Part shown: one piece after another, positions 18,055-27,498 of the stretch | Numbering within the stretch: position 1 is the first letter of the stretch | How the letters are laid out: each line of letters opens with the position of its first letter | Assembly: GCA_003169655.1 (NCBI GenBank) | Contig: PNAZ01000058.1 | Span: forward strand, 43,587-75,588 | Origin: Chloroflexota bacterium | Lineage (GTDB): Bacteria > Chloroflexota > Limnocylindria > Limnocylindrales > CSP1-4 | Direction of reading: 5' to 3' | DNA: 32,002 nt | Position numbers and translations under genes: made by a program | Notes under the pieces: generated by a model | Told to the model about the DNA's origin: nothing | The model's input: the letters and a program-made list of their open reading frames with translations, nothing else | The model's database searches: none

Positions 18055-18918
18055 GTGACACGACTACCGGGGAAGATCAGCGAGCGAGTCTACGGGGACT
18101 TCCTGATGTCCTCGCGCCTCGCCGTGTACCGGGCGCTGCTGGAGACGGCCCTCGAGGCAGGCTACAAGGTGGTCTCGATCGAGGGCTTCTGGGCATTGAT
18201 CAGGGGCAGCATCGTTGACCCGGCTAGCCGCTACATGGTCCTTCGCAACGACATCGATACTGGTCCGAAGACCGCCCGGGCGATGTGGCGGATCGAGCGC
18301 TCGCTGGGGATTGTGAGCTCCTACTTCTTCCGGCTTTCCAGCCTGGACCTGGCCCTGATGGCTGACATCGGCAGCGCCGGTGGCGAGGCCAGCTATCACT
18401 ACGAGGAGCTCGCCACGGTCGCCAAGGGACGGCACCTTCGGACCCCAGCCGAGGCGCTCAGATATCTGCCCGAGGCCCAGGACCTCTTTCGCCTCAACCT
18501 CGACCGACTCCGCGTGTCGAGCGGCCAGCCAATCCGGATCGTCGCCTCACACGGCGATTTCGTGAACCGCAAGCTCGGGCTCACGAACTGGTTGATCCTC
18601 GTAGACCAGCCCTTCCGGGCCGAGGTCGGAATCGAGCTCGAGACGTACGATGCGGCCTTCATGGATCACGTCACCAGCCGCCATGCGGATCTCACCAACC
18701 CGCCGTATTGGACCCCAGCCGACCCCCTGTTGGCCATCGAGCGGGGCGAACCCGTGATCTACGTCCTCGTCCATCCCCGGGGCTGGCAGGTGGAACGCGG
18801 CCTCAACGCGCGGGATGATCTGGTCCGCGGCTGGCAGAGCCTGTGGTATGCGCTCCCGGGTCGGCGGCGCAGACGCGGTTCAAACGCATCGGCGGCGGCC
18901 AAGGTCGGGCGCCAGTGA
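18055..18918 (+). CDS. Polysaccharide deacetylase-like protein
   Basis: GTG start at 18055, in frame with the track ORF 16978-18918 whose 5' half overlaps other genes. YRALLETALEAGYKVVSIEGFWALIRG...SRYMVLRNDIDTGPKTA...ASYHYEELATVA; resembles the LRHDVD deacetylase-like family. Confidence 0.72.
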   Translation: MTRLPGKISERVYGDFLMSSRLAVYRALLETALEAGYKVVSIEGFWALIRGSIVDPASRYMVLRNDIDTGPKTARAMWRIERSLGIVSSYFFRLSSLDLALMADIGSAGGEASYHYEELATVAKGRHLRTPAEALRYLPEAQDLFRLNLDRLRVSSGQPIRIVASHGDFVNRKLGLTNWLILVDQPFRAEVGIELETYDAAFMDHVTSRHADLTNPPYWTPADPLLAIERGEPVIYVLVHPRGWQVERGLNARDDLVRGWQSLWYALPGRRRRRGSNASAAAKVGRQ

Positions 18919-18955
18919 CCAGGCGCCTCAACCCTCGGCGGGCGGCCGGGTCACG

Positions 18956-20299
18956 ATGAGTCGAGTCATCGTCCGGACCCTGGTGATCGCGGCGGCACTT
19001 GCCTACGTCCTGTCAATCCAGTGGTCGTACTCCGCGATCATTGCTCCGGCATTCAGCTACAACGGCTCGGTCTACCGACCCGCCGGCGACGGTTCGCTGG
19101 TGTTCGCCTTCGCGGTCAGCATCCTGCCGGCGATCTGGTTGCCGATCAAGGTCTCGCGACCGTCGCAGGTCACGTTGTGGGTCCTGTTCATCCTGGGCTA
19201 CGTGCCCAGCATTCTGATCCCGTACTTCGTGCTGGGCACGGGCTTCCAGGGTGTCCTCCCGCTGACCCTGGCGATCGTCGGGTCCTTCAGCCTGCTATCG
19301 ATCATGGTCTGGATCCGATCCGGGGTCACCTATTCGCCTGCAATCACGATGGCGACCTACGAGAATCTGATCCTGGGCTTGGCGATCCTTCTTGGCGGCT
19401 ACACGATCCTGGCCTTCGGCATCAACCTCAACCTGCCGGCATTGGCGAATGTATACGACGTTCGCTCGACGTTCGACCAGGCTGTCATCAACACCAATGT
19501 GCCGTTTGCCGCCTATGCGCTCGACTGGAGCATGTACGTCGTCAATCCCCTCCTCATGCTCGTCGGGCTCCGATCAAATCGTCTTGGGATCTTCGCCACC
19601 GGCCTGGCGATCGAATTGCTCGTATACGGCACGACCGGGTACAAGAGCGCCCTGCTGTCGGTCCTCCTGCTGGCGCCGCTGCTCGTCCTGTTGACCAGGC
19701 GGCTCCGGCCCGTCTTTGGCGCCAGCCTTGTCACCGGCTCGGTGATCATGGTGCTCGGCTCGGCGCTCTGGGATCAGGCGAATGACACGATCCTCGCCAC
19801 CTCGTTGTTCGTCCGGCGGCTGATCAGCGTCCCGGGCCAGCTGATGGCCGATTACTTCGACTTCTTCTCTCAGCATCGAACCTACGGCTTGAGCGCCAGC
19901 TTCCTCGCTTTTCTCGGTCCCGCGCCCTATGACCTGGCTCCGCCCTATCTCATCGGCGCCGTATATTTCAAGGCCCCGGCCGAGGACGCCAACGCGAACA
20001 TCTGGGCCGACGCGTTCGCCAACTTCGGGTTTGCCGGCATCTTCGCGTTCACCATCATCCTCGGCCTTGTCCTGATCGTCCTCGATAGCGCCGGGTCGGG
20101 CCGAGACCTGCGGATCACCGGCGCCATGGGCGGCCTGATGGCGATCGCGCTCTCCAATTCAGCCCTCCAGACGACGATCGTGACCCATGGCCTGGGCCTG
20201 GCGATCGTGCTGATCTTCCTGATGCCGCGGGACCCGGATCCGGCTCCCGTCCAGGACGTTAGCTGGCCAAACGCGGTCATCAGCGACGATTCTTCCTGA
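18956..20299 (+). CDS. O-antigen/oligosaccharide repeat-unit polymerase (Wzy-like) integral membrane protein
   Basis: ATG at 18956, about 447 aa, many TM segments; polytopic protein in a flippase/Wzz-containing locus. Confidence 0.7.
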   Translation: MSRVIVRTLVIAAALAYVLSIQWSYSAIIAPAFSYNGSVYRPAGDGSLVFAFAVSILPAIWLPIKVSRPSQVTLWVLFILGYVPSILIPYFVLGTGFQGVLPLTLAIVGSFSLLSIMVWIRSGVTYSPAITMATYENLILGLAILLGGYTILAFGINLNLPALANVYDVRSTFDQAVINTNVPFAAYALDWSMYVVNPLLMLVGLRSNRLGIFATGLAIELLVYGTTGYKSALLSVLLLAPLLVLLTRRLRPVFGASLVTGSVIMVLGSALWDQANDTILATSLFVRRLISVPGQLMADYFDFFSQHRTYGLSASFLAFLGPAPYDLAPPYLIGAVYFKAPAEDANANIWADAFANFGFAGIFAFTIILGLVLIVLDSAGSGRDLRITGAMGGLMAIALSNSALQTTIVTHGLGLAIVLIFLMPRDPDPAPVQDVSWPNAVISDDSS

Positions 20300-20328
20300 G
20301 CACCTGGCGGGCGACTTCACGGGCCCAG

Positions 20329-21288
20329 CTACCAGCTGTTGCCGCCCCCGTCGACCATCGGGCTGTTGATGATCGGGGGTCCAGATGTCGTCACGTGCAT
20401 GTTCCTGACGATGCCGGCAGGGCCCTCTGAGTCGAACGAGGAGTAGGAGACCCCGCTGATCGTCCAGCCTTCGATGTCGACTGCTGTCGCGTCGAGGCGG
20501 CCAACGAAGGCCCAGCGGCCGCCCTTGACCGTCCAGCGCAAGGCCGTCACTCCGTCCGCCTGGGGCGCGTGTTCGAGCTGCAAACCATTGACCGTAGGCG
20601 AGGTCCCGGTGTTACCGACGTCCCAGTCGTCGAAGGTCAGGTCGCTGGCGCGATGGATCCCATCCGAGGAAACGTACGCCGCCCAGGCCTGCTGGCCGTT
20701 TGTCGTCGGTGCGGTCGTGCCGCGCACCGTGAAGCCGTTGAAGGCCATATGGCTGGCCCAGGCGGTGCTGATCAGGCCGGTCTGGCCGATCGTGTAGTTC
20801 GTGATCTGGAACGGGCCCTGAAATGTAATGTGCGAGGTGTAGCCCGACCAGCCCGGGTACAAGAGACCCTCCTGGGTCGTGCCGCCGGTGTCGTCGAAGA
20901 CCACCGTGCCCCCCGCCGCCGGTCGGATCGTGAGCGGCCGGGCGGTGCGGTCGATGTCAATCGACAGATGCCAACCCTGATAGGTGCCCGGCGTCATCTC
21001 GATCACGTCGATCGACATGTCCTTCATCAGCTCCAGGAACGCGGCCTGGCTGCCGCCGAGCGGGAAGGCGGCGATCTTCTCGCCGGAGATCGCCGGGGTC
21101 GGCGTCGGGGTTGGGACGGGGGATCTGGCCGGCGCTGCCTCCGGGGTCGGGTTGGAAAGCAGCGCGAAGCCGATCAGGGCCAGAACAGCCGGAGCCAGCC
21201 AGATCGCCCGCCGGTTGCTACCAGAGCTCGGGGACGACTGGCCGGGACCGGCTGATTCAGGCGAGGATTCAGGGGCGACGGTCGGATT
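20329..21288 (-). CDS. Beta-helix paralog 1: TM + short PT linker + conserved ~235 aa domain (5' end lacks a canonical start)
   Basis: Own translation upstream of the track start (21027) continues in frame: NPTVAPESSPESAGPGQSSPSSGSNRRAIWLAPAVLALIGFALLSNPTPEAAPARSPVPTPTPTPAISGEKIAAFPLGGSQAAFLELMKDMSIDVIEMTPGTYQGWH..., back to a TAG at 21289-21291. Ends SPMVDGGGNSW. Confidence 0.7.
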   Translation of the reverse strand, partial: NPTVAPESSPESAGPGQSSPSSGSNRRAIWLAPAVLALIGFALLSNPTPEAAPARSPVPTPTPTPAISGEKIAAFPLGGSQAAFLELMKDMSIDVIEMTPGTYQGWHLSIDIDRTARPLTIRPAAGGTVVFDDTGGTTQEGLLYPGWSGYTSHITFQGPFQITNYTIGQTGLISTAWASHMAFNGFTVRGTTAPTTNGQQAWAAYVSSDGIHRASDLTFDDWDVGNTGTSPTVNGLQLEHAPQADGVTALRWTVKGGRWAFVGRLDATAVDIEGWTISGVSYSSFDSEGPAGIVRNMHVTTSGPPIINSPMVDGGGNSW

Positions 21289-21380
21289 CTAGACGATGAC
21301 CGACGGTCGCGTTGTCGAGCTGGAGCCTCGGCGGCAAGGGCCCACCGTGGGCCGGCAAGCCCTTGCCTCGAGATCCCGAG

Positions 21381-22934
21381 CTACCAGATATTGCCCGTGC
21401 CGTTGACCATCGGACTGTCGATGATCGGGGGGCCTGAGTTGATCGCGTGCATGTTCTTGACGATCCCGGCCGGACCCTCGAAGTCGAACGACGAGTAGTT
21501 CGCGCCGGTGATCGTCCAGCCCTCGATATCGACGCCGGTACCGCCCACGCGGCCAACGGCTCCCCAGCGGCCGCCTGTGACGATCCAGCGCAACGCAGTC
21601 ACTCCATTCGCTTGCGGACCGTGCTCCATCTGGAAGCCGTTGACCGTCGGGCTGGTGCCCGTGTTATCGACGTTCCAGTCGTTGGCCGTGATGCGTGCGC
21701 CGCTGTGGACACCGTCCGAGCTGATGTACAGGGCCCAGGCGGTCTGGCCATTGGTCGTCGGCGCCGTAGTGCCGCGCACGGTGAAGCCGTTGAAGGTCAT
21801 GTCAGCGACCCAGGCGGTGCTGATCAGGCCGGTCTGGCCAATGCTGAAGTTGGTGATCTGGAAAGGACCCTGGAAGGTGATGTGCGAGGTGAAGCTGGAC
21901 CAGCCCGGATAGAAGAGCCCGTCGCCCGCGCCGGCATTCCCGTTCCAGGTCACCGTTGAGCCCGGTACCGGTTCAATCAATAGCGGGCGAGCCGTGCGAT
22001 CGACATTGATCGCCACGTCATGCCAGCCGGTGTAGGTGCCGCCGGTCATCTCGATCACGTCGATGGTCATGTCTTTGGTCAGCGCCGCGAACTGAGCTGA
22101 TGTGCCATTGAGCGGGAAGACGACAACCTTCGCGCCCGGTGCCATTGGTGGCGGCGTCGAGGTCGGCGCGGACGTTGGAGCTGGAGTCGGAGTCGGCGTT
22201 GGAGTCCCCGTTGGAGTCGGGTCGACCGTTGGAGCCGGCGTAGGCGTCGGCGTCGAGGTTGGCGTCGGCGTTGGTCCGTTGGTCGGATCTGGCGTCGGCG
22301 TCGAGTCCGGCGGCTGGCTCGCCGTCACGCCCGGCAGGAACCGGGCACGGAAGTCCGACATCGCGGCCTGAGAGCCCGAGATCACGACGGCATCGATCGA
22401 GACGTAGGGGTGGCCCGGCGTGCCGACGACCTGGATCTTGAGGATATGGCGGTCGCCGGCTGGCCCGGCTGCGAAGACGACCCGCTGGGCACGGAAGACG
22501 TTGCCATGGGTAGACACGGTGGTCGTCGTCCCGTCGAGGGTCACCCGGAAGGCACCGGCTCCGCGGCCGGTCGGCGCGAGGATCTTGAGATACGAGCCGT
22601 AGTAGACAAGCGTGGCGCTCGCCCCGGCCTTGCCACTGACATGGACCGAGTCGCCTGAGGCGGACCCGTTGCTCTGGACCTTCCAGCCCGAGCTCCACAC
22701 GAGATGCGAATCGGTGTCCTGCAGGACCAGCTGACTGGAGCTCGAGCTCGTCAGCAGGTTACTCGGCTGGCTCAGCACCCTGCCCAGGCCCGCGCCACCG
22801 ACGGCGAGCAGGGCAAGGACGAGCAACCAGGCCATGGGCTGCGATGAACGGGGTGTGCGGGCGAGCTCTCGACGAACAGCTGCGTTCGGGTCGGGTCTGG
22901 TTGGAGTGCTCGCACCAGGGACGTGGTCCGACAA
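21381..22934 (-). CDS. Beta-helix paralog 2: TM + galactose-binding-like domain + PT-rich linker + conserved C-terminal domain
   Basis: TTG start at 22934 preceded by GAGGAGCGACCAA; SQLVLQDTDSHLVWSSGWKV...VYYGSYLKILAPTGRGAGAFRVTLDGTTTTVSTHGNVF...GHPYVSIDAVVISG; TPTPTSTPTPTP linker; SIGQTGLISTAWVADMTFNGFTVRGTTAPTTNG; ends SPMVNGTGNIW. The longer track ORF (to 23099) is unlikely at its N-terminus. Confidence 0.78.
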   Translation of the reverse strand: MSDHVPGASTPTRPDPNAAVRRELARTPRSSQPMAWLLVLALLAVGGAGLGRVLSQPSNLLTSSSSSQLVLQDTDSHLVWSSGWKVQSNGSASGDSVHVSGKAGASATLVYYGSYLKILAPTGRGAGAFRVTLDGTTTTVSTHGNVFRAQRVVFAAGPAGDRHILKIQVVGTPGHPYVSIDAVVISGSQAAMSDFRARFLPGVTASQPPDSTPTPDPTNGPTPTPTSTPTPTPAPTVDPTPTGTPTPTPTPAPTSAPTSTPPPMAPGAKVVVFPLNGTSAQFAALTKDMTIDVIEMTGGTYTGWHDVAINVDRTARPLLIEPVPGSTVTWNGNAGAGDGLFYPGWSSFTSHITFQGPFQITNFSIGQTGLISTAWVADMTFNGFTVRGTTAPTTNGQTAWALYISSDGVHSGARITANDWNVDNTGTSPTVNGFQMEHGPQANGVTALRWIVTGGRWGAVGRVGGTGVDIEGWTITGANYSSFDFEGPAGIVKNMHAINSGPPIIDSPMVNGTGNIW

Positions 22935-23069
22935 TTGGTCGCTCCTCTTCCACGGGACAAGTGCCCCCGCAGCGTAGGAGTGCCAATCGGTAATCAGACC
23001 CGTGACCAAGGGGCCAATCCGGCCCGGAATCCGTGGCCCCATGGTCATGGGCGTGCAGTCGGGTGGGGT

Positions 23070-23093
23070 AAATGGTGCCAGTTGGCACCATTT
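23070..23093. promoter_or_regulatory. 24-bp dyad AAATGGTGCCA-GT-TGGCACCATTT in a divergent intergenic region
   Basis: Perfect 11-bp arms with 2-bp spacer between divergently transcribed paralog 2 (22934) and GT4 (about 23255). Confidence 0.6.
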
Positions 23094-23254
23094 GGACACT
23101 ATTTGTGTGGTCGTTCACCCGTGCGAACGGGCTCAATCATCCCCGGAGATCGAGCCGGGACGCCGCGCGACGACCGACTGTATAGTCCGGCGACGGGCGC
23201 TGGGGCCAGGCGAGCCCGGCCCCCTGCAATCCCCGGAATCGAGGAGCGATCCGT

Positions 23255-24520
23255 CTGAGCAAGAATGAAGCCCGCCCGTCGCCGAGCCCGGGCGCTCGTC
23301 CGTTCGTCGTCTGGTTCGTCAATCAATACGCGGGCTCTCCGGTTCATGGGATGGAGTTCCGGCACTACGAGCTCGGTCGGGAGCTCGTGGCTCAAGGCCT
23401 GACGGTCGTGGTCATCTCCGGGTCGTACTCCCACCTGTTCAGCCATCAGCCGACGGCCGCCGGGACCTACACGGTCGAACAGGTTGGCGGCCTGACCTAT
23501 TGCTGGGTCAAGGTGCCGGGGTATCGGCGGGCGATGAGCATCGGCCGGATCTTCAACATGGTGGCGTTCATGCTCCGCCTCTTTCGACTGCCCACAGGTC
23601 GCCTGCCGGCACCAGATGCCATCGTGGTTTCGTCCCCCTCGCTCTTTCCGATCCTGCCCGCGCAGCGCTGGGCGCGACGCTATCGCAGCCGCTTGATCTT
23701 CGAGGTCCGGGACATCTGGCCGCTCACCTTGCAGGAGCTGGGAGGACTGTCGAGCCGACATCCGCTCGTCGCCGCGATGAGCTGGTTCGAGGCGAGGGCC
23801 TACCGAGTCGCCGATGCCGTCGTGTCGGTCCTCCCGGCGGCCGGCGCCCACTTCATGGCCAACGGAATGGCGGCCGCCAAGCTGAGCATCATTCCGAATG
23901 GCGTCAGCCCGGATGCCCTGCTGGAGCCGGCTTCGAAGATTCCGGCCAACGTTCGCGGGGCAACCGCTGGCAGCCAGTTCACCGTCGGGTTCGTCGGAAC
24001 GCTCGGAGTCGCCAATTCCCTTGATGCGCTGATCGAGAGCGCCCGGCTCCTGGCGAATGAGGAGATCCGGTTCGTGATCGTGGGTCAAGGATCGGAGGAG
24101 GCGCACCTCAAACGCCTGGCGGCTGGCTTGCCCAACGTCGCCTTCGCCGGCGCGGTCGCCAAGTCTGACGTCCCGGCGACCCTGCGCCAGTTCGACGTCT
24201 GCTACGTCGGCTATCACCGCAGTCCCTTGTATCGCTTCGGCATTTCGCCGAACAAGGTGTACGACTACATGGCGGCCTCCCGACCGATCATCATGGCGGC
24301 GGAAGCGGCCAACGATGTCGTGGCCGACGCCGACTGCGGGTTGACGGTGCCGCCCGATGACCCGGTCGCGCTGGCGGCAGCCATCCGGTCCATCCGGGCG
24401 CTCTCGGCGTCGCGCCGAGCCAGCCTGGGTGCCAACGCTCGGGCGGCCGTTGAACGCGAGTACACGTACGCCAGCCTCGCTCGGCGATACCTGTCGATCC
24501 TGACCGGAACCGATCGTTGA
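23255..24520 (+). CDS. GT4-family glycosyltransferase (WbuB-like)
   Basis: FVVWFVNQYAGSPVHGMEFRHYELGRELVAQGLTVVVISGSYSHLF...LIFEVRDIWPLTLQELG...FTVGFVGTLGVANSLDALIESARLL...GISPNKVYDYMAASRPIIMA. The first beta strand lies upstream of the track ATG (23351); candidate CTG start at 23255 with GAGGAG at 23241-23246. Confidence 0.88.
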   Translation: MSKNEARPSPSPGARPFVVWFVNQYAGSPVHGMEFRHYELGRELVAQGLTVVVISGSYSHLFSHQPTAAGTYTVEQVGGLTYCWVKVPGYRRAMSIGRIFNMVAFMLRLFRLPTGRLPAPDAIVVSSPSLFPILPAQRWARRYRSRLIFEVRDIWPLTLQELGGLSSRHPLVAAMSWFEARAYRVADAVVSVLPAAGAHFMANGMAAAKLSIIPNGVSPDALLEPASKIPANVRGATAGSQFTVGFVGTLGVANSLDALIESARLLANEEIRFVIVGQGSEEAHLKRLAAGLPNVAFAGAVAKSDVPATLRQFDVCYVGYHRSPLYRFGISPNKVYDYMAASRPIIMAAEAANDVVADADCGLTVPPDDPVALAAAIRSIRALSASRRASLGANARAAVEREYTYASLARRYLSILTGTDR

Positions 24521-25683
24521 CCGTCGGCGGCCGTGATCTGTTTCGGGCGAGGATCGGCGAGGCAATCGGCGTCTCGCCGTCGCGGGTGTCCCTCTTCGCC
24601 AAGGGTCGTGTCGCGCTGTACGCGATTCTCAAGGCCCTTGATATCGGCCCCGGCGACGAGGTGATCCTGCCCGCCTTCACCTGCGTCGCGGTTCCCAACG
24701 CGATCCTGTACTCGGGTGCCCGCCCGATCTACGTCGACATTGACCCGCTGACCTATACGATCGACACGGCCGCTGCTGAGGCGGCGATCACCCCCCGGAC
24801 ACGGGCGATCCTGGCCCAGAACACGTTCGGCCTGTCATCCGACCTGGATGCCCTCGGCGCCATCGCCGCCCGGACCGATGTGCAGATCATCGATGACTGC
24901 ACCCACGGGCTTGGTGGCCAGTACCACGGCCGACCGAATGGCTCGATCGCCCCCGCGTCATTTTTCTCGACCCAGTGGAGCAAGACCATCTCGACCGGCT
25001 TGGGCGGGTTCGCGATCGCCCGCGACGACGCCCTGGCCGTGCGCCTCCGGGAGCTCGAGGAGACCGCCGCCGAGCCGACGACGATGAGCGTTGCACTGCT
25101 CCGCGTGCTGCTCTTCGGGCTGGAGCATGGCGGTCACGGGGTCGTGTTCCGCAACGGCCGGGCGCTCTATCGGCGCTTGAGTCGGATCGGTGTCGTCCCG
25201 AGCTCCTCGAGCCGCGATGAGCTTGAAGGCGTGACCATGCCCAAGGGGTTCATGGCCCGCCTGTCGCCCTCCCAGGCGCGCAGCGGCGTGGCCCGGATCG
25301 GGCACCTGGCCGGCCAGGTCAGGCGACGGCGTGCGATCGCCGAACGCTACAGCGGGTGGCTCTCGGGACACGGCCTGACCGCTGCTGCCGAGCCGGCTGG
25401 GTTCGTCCACGCCTACCTGCGCTACCCCCTTCGGGTGAGCGATCGACCGGATTTCGTCTCGGCGGCGGGGCGGGCGGGCGTTGACCTGGGCGACTGGTTC
25501 GTCTCGCCGATCCATCCCGTGGTTGGGGATTTCGAGCGCTGGCAATATCATCCCGGCTCGGCGCCGATTGCCGATCGGACGTGCCTGGAGATCGTGAACC
25601 TGCCGACCAACCCGTCAATGTCCGACCGGGACGTCGAGCGGGTGATTGCCTTCCTCGGCCAGCAGGTCGCCAGCATCCAGTGA
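24517..25683 (+). CDS. DegT/DnrJ/EryC1/StrS family aminotransferase
   Basis: 388 aa, TTG start overlapping the GT4 stop (TTGA): FAKGRVALYAILKALDIGPGDEVILPAFTCVAVPNAILYSGARPIYVDIDP...IIDDCTHGLGG...FFSTQWSKTISTGLGGFAI. Confidence 0.88.
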   Translation: MTVGGRDLFRARIGEAIGVSPSRVSLFAKGRVALYAILKALDIGPGDEVILPAFTCVAVPNAILYSGARPIYVDIDPLTYTIDTAAAEAAITPRTRAILAQNTFGLSSDLDALGAIAARTDVQIIDDCTHGLGGQYHGRPNGSIAPASFFSTQWSKTISTGLGGFAIARDDALAVRLRELEETAAEPTTMSVALLRVLLFGLEHGGHGVVFRNGRALYRRLSRIGVVPSSSSRDELEGVTMPKGFMARLSPSQARSGVARIGHLAGQVRRRRAIAERYSGWLSGHGLTAAAEPAGFVHAYLRYPLRVSDRPDFVSAAGRAGVDLGDWFVSPIHPVVGDFERWQYHPGSAPIADRTCLEIVNLPTNPSMSDRDVERVIAFLGQQVASIQ

Positions 25684-26930
25684 GCGACCAAGGCACCCGC
25701 GGGCTGCGGATCGCGATGGCGCTGTACGGCGCCATCACCTACGACAGCCGCGTGCAGCGCGAAGCCGAGGCGCTCGCCCAGGCGGGCCACACCGTCACGA
25801 TCTACTGCATCTCGGGCACGCCGCCGGAAGGTGCCCGATATCGGACGGTCGTCGGGGTACCCAGCGGATCCTCGGTGCTGCCCGACGGCAGCAGCCCATT
25901 TCTCGGTGCGTCGCGATCCTCGAGATGGGCGCGGATGACCGGCCGGTTCAAGTGGATCGTGGGCTTCGCCCGAAACATCCGGGCCTGGGGTCGCTGGGCA
26001 GTCGCGGCGGCGGGCGAGGTCGATGTCTGGCACGTCCACGACCTGACCGGGCTGATGGCAATCGGGCCAGTGCGGGCGAAGGGATCGCTGCTGGTCTACG
26101 ACAGTCACGAGATCTTCCTCGAAGCCGGAACCGCCGCCCGCCTGCCGGGCTTCCTGCGACGCCTGCTGGGCCTGGTCGAGCGGCGGCTGTCGCGACGAGC
26201 TGTGGCTCTCGTGACCGTCAACGATCCAATCGCCGAGATCCTGGCTCGGCGCCTTCGACCGCGGCGGACGGTGGTAATCCGCAACTGCCCGCCGAGGTGG
26301 GATCCGCCCGTGCCCCGCCCGGACCTGATCCGCGCCGCGACCGCGATCCCGGCCGACGCGCCGATCGCCCTGTATCACGGCGATTTCTCGGCCCATCGGG
26401 GCCTTGAGGAGCTGGCGGCTGTCATCCTGCTGCCCGGCTTCGAGAACCTCCACGCGGTCTACCTGGGACGCGGGCCGGAATGGGCCATGCTCGAGCGAAT
26501 GGCCCTCGATCCCGTCTACGCCGGCCGGCTGCATCTCCTGGCCGCCGTTGGCCCCGACGAGCTCCTGCCGTGGGTCAGCTCCGCCGACATTGGCGTCATC
26601 CTGATCCAGGCATCCACCCGCAATCACCGGCTGGCGACCCCCAACAAGCTCTTCGAGGCCCTGGCTGCGGGCCTGCCGGTCATCGCCAGCGACTTTCCCG
26701 GAATGCACCAGATCGTCCTCGACGATCCGCTGAGCCCCCTTGGCGCGGTCTGCCGCCCTGATGACCTTGACGCCGTCGCCCGCGCCATGGCCACGATCGT
26801 CGAGCTGTCACCCGTCGACCGCGACGCGATGCGCCAGCGCTGCCTGCAGGCGGCGCACGAGCGCTGGAACTGGGAGACCGAGTCGGCTCGACTCGTCGAC
26901 CTGTACGCCGGGATCCGCGCCGCCAGCTGA
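25680..26930 (+). CDS. GT4-like glycosyltransferase
   Basis: GTG start at 25680 overlapping the upstream stop: MALYGAITYDSRVQREAEALAQAGHTVTIYCIS...DVWHVHDLTGL...YDSHEIFLEAG...ALYHGDFSAHRGLEELAAVI...NHRLATPNKLFEALAAGLPVIASDFPGM. Confidence 0.87.
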   Translation: MSDQGTRGLRIAMALYGAITYDSRVQREAEALAQAGHTVTIYCISGTPPEGARYRTVVGVPSGSSVLPDGSSPFLGASRSSRWARMTGRFKWIVGFARNIRAWGRWAVAAAGEVDVWHVHDLTGLMAIGPVRAKGSLLVYDSHEIFLEAGTAARLPGFLRRLLGLVERRLSRRAVALVTVNDPIAEILARRLRPRRTVVIRNCPPRWDPPVPRPDLIRAATAIPADAPIALYHGDFSAHRGLEELAAVILLPGFENLHAVYLGRGPEWAMLERMALDPVYAGRLHLLAAVGPDELLPWVSSADIGVILIQASTRNHRLATPNKLFEALAAGLPVIASDFPGMHQIVLDDPLSPLGAVCRPDDLDAVARAMATIVELSPVDRDAMRQRCLQAAHERWNWETESARLVDLYAGIRAAS

Positions 26931-26949
26931 AAAACGCCACGGCCGCGAT

Positions 26950-27498
26950 CTAGCGTCGCCTGGGCGCCACCGATCGGAGCACGGTCGCGACGGCCATCCA
27001 GCCGGCCAGGGTCCCGATCGTCAATCCGACGACGAGGCCGCTCAGGTTGTCGAAGACATCGGCGCTCTGGCAGCCCCGTTCTAGGGCGGGCACCAGCAGC
27101 TGGATCGTTTCGATCACGATCGGCAGGGCGATCGCCGCGACAATCAGGCCGGCCTTCTGGCGCGAGCGGGCCAGCAGGCCGAGGGCGACCCCGAGGGGAA
27201 TGAACATCACGATGTTCAGGCTCGTGTCGTCGATCGTCAGCAAGTCGTCGAATGGGGCCAGTCCCATCCGGGAGAAGTCGCAGGCTCGGCCGACGGCCGC
27301 CAGGTTGAGATGGCCGTTGAGCGGCGTCAGGGTCGCCGCCACGATGATCCCGAAGCCGATGACGAGGGCGCAGGCAATCCAGAAGCGCGTCGCCAGCATC
27401 CGGGCGAGCGGCCGACCGAGGGCCAGGCCCAGGACGACGAAGACGGCCGTCCCTGGCACAAACCACGGCAGCAGGTGTCCGTAGGCCCCTTCCATCAA
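26950..27498 (-). CDS. VanZ-like family membrane protein
   Basis: 182 aa with several TMs; MGLAPFDDLLTIDDTSLNIVMFIPLGVALGLLAR...ALPIVIETIQLLVPALERGCQSADVFDNLSGLVVG. Confidence 0.82.
   Translation of the reverse strand: MMEGAYGHLLPWFVPGTAVFVVLGLALGRPLARMLATRFWIACALVIGFGIIVAATLTPLNGHLNLAAVGRACDFSRMGLAPFDDLLTIDDTSLNIVMFIPLGVALGLLARSRQKAGLIVAAIALPIVIETIQLLVPALERGCQSADVFDNLSGLVVGLTIGTLAGWMAVATVLRSVAPRRR

Noticed and set aside
23099-24565. Minus-strand 488 aa ORF
   Set aside because: Antisense to a clear GT4 gene; composition (R/D/G/H-rich, no motif) typical of high-GC shadow ORFs.
25548-26708. Minus-strand 386 aa ORF
   Set aside because: Antisense to the GT4-like gene; no recognisable motif.
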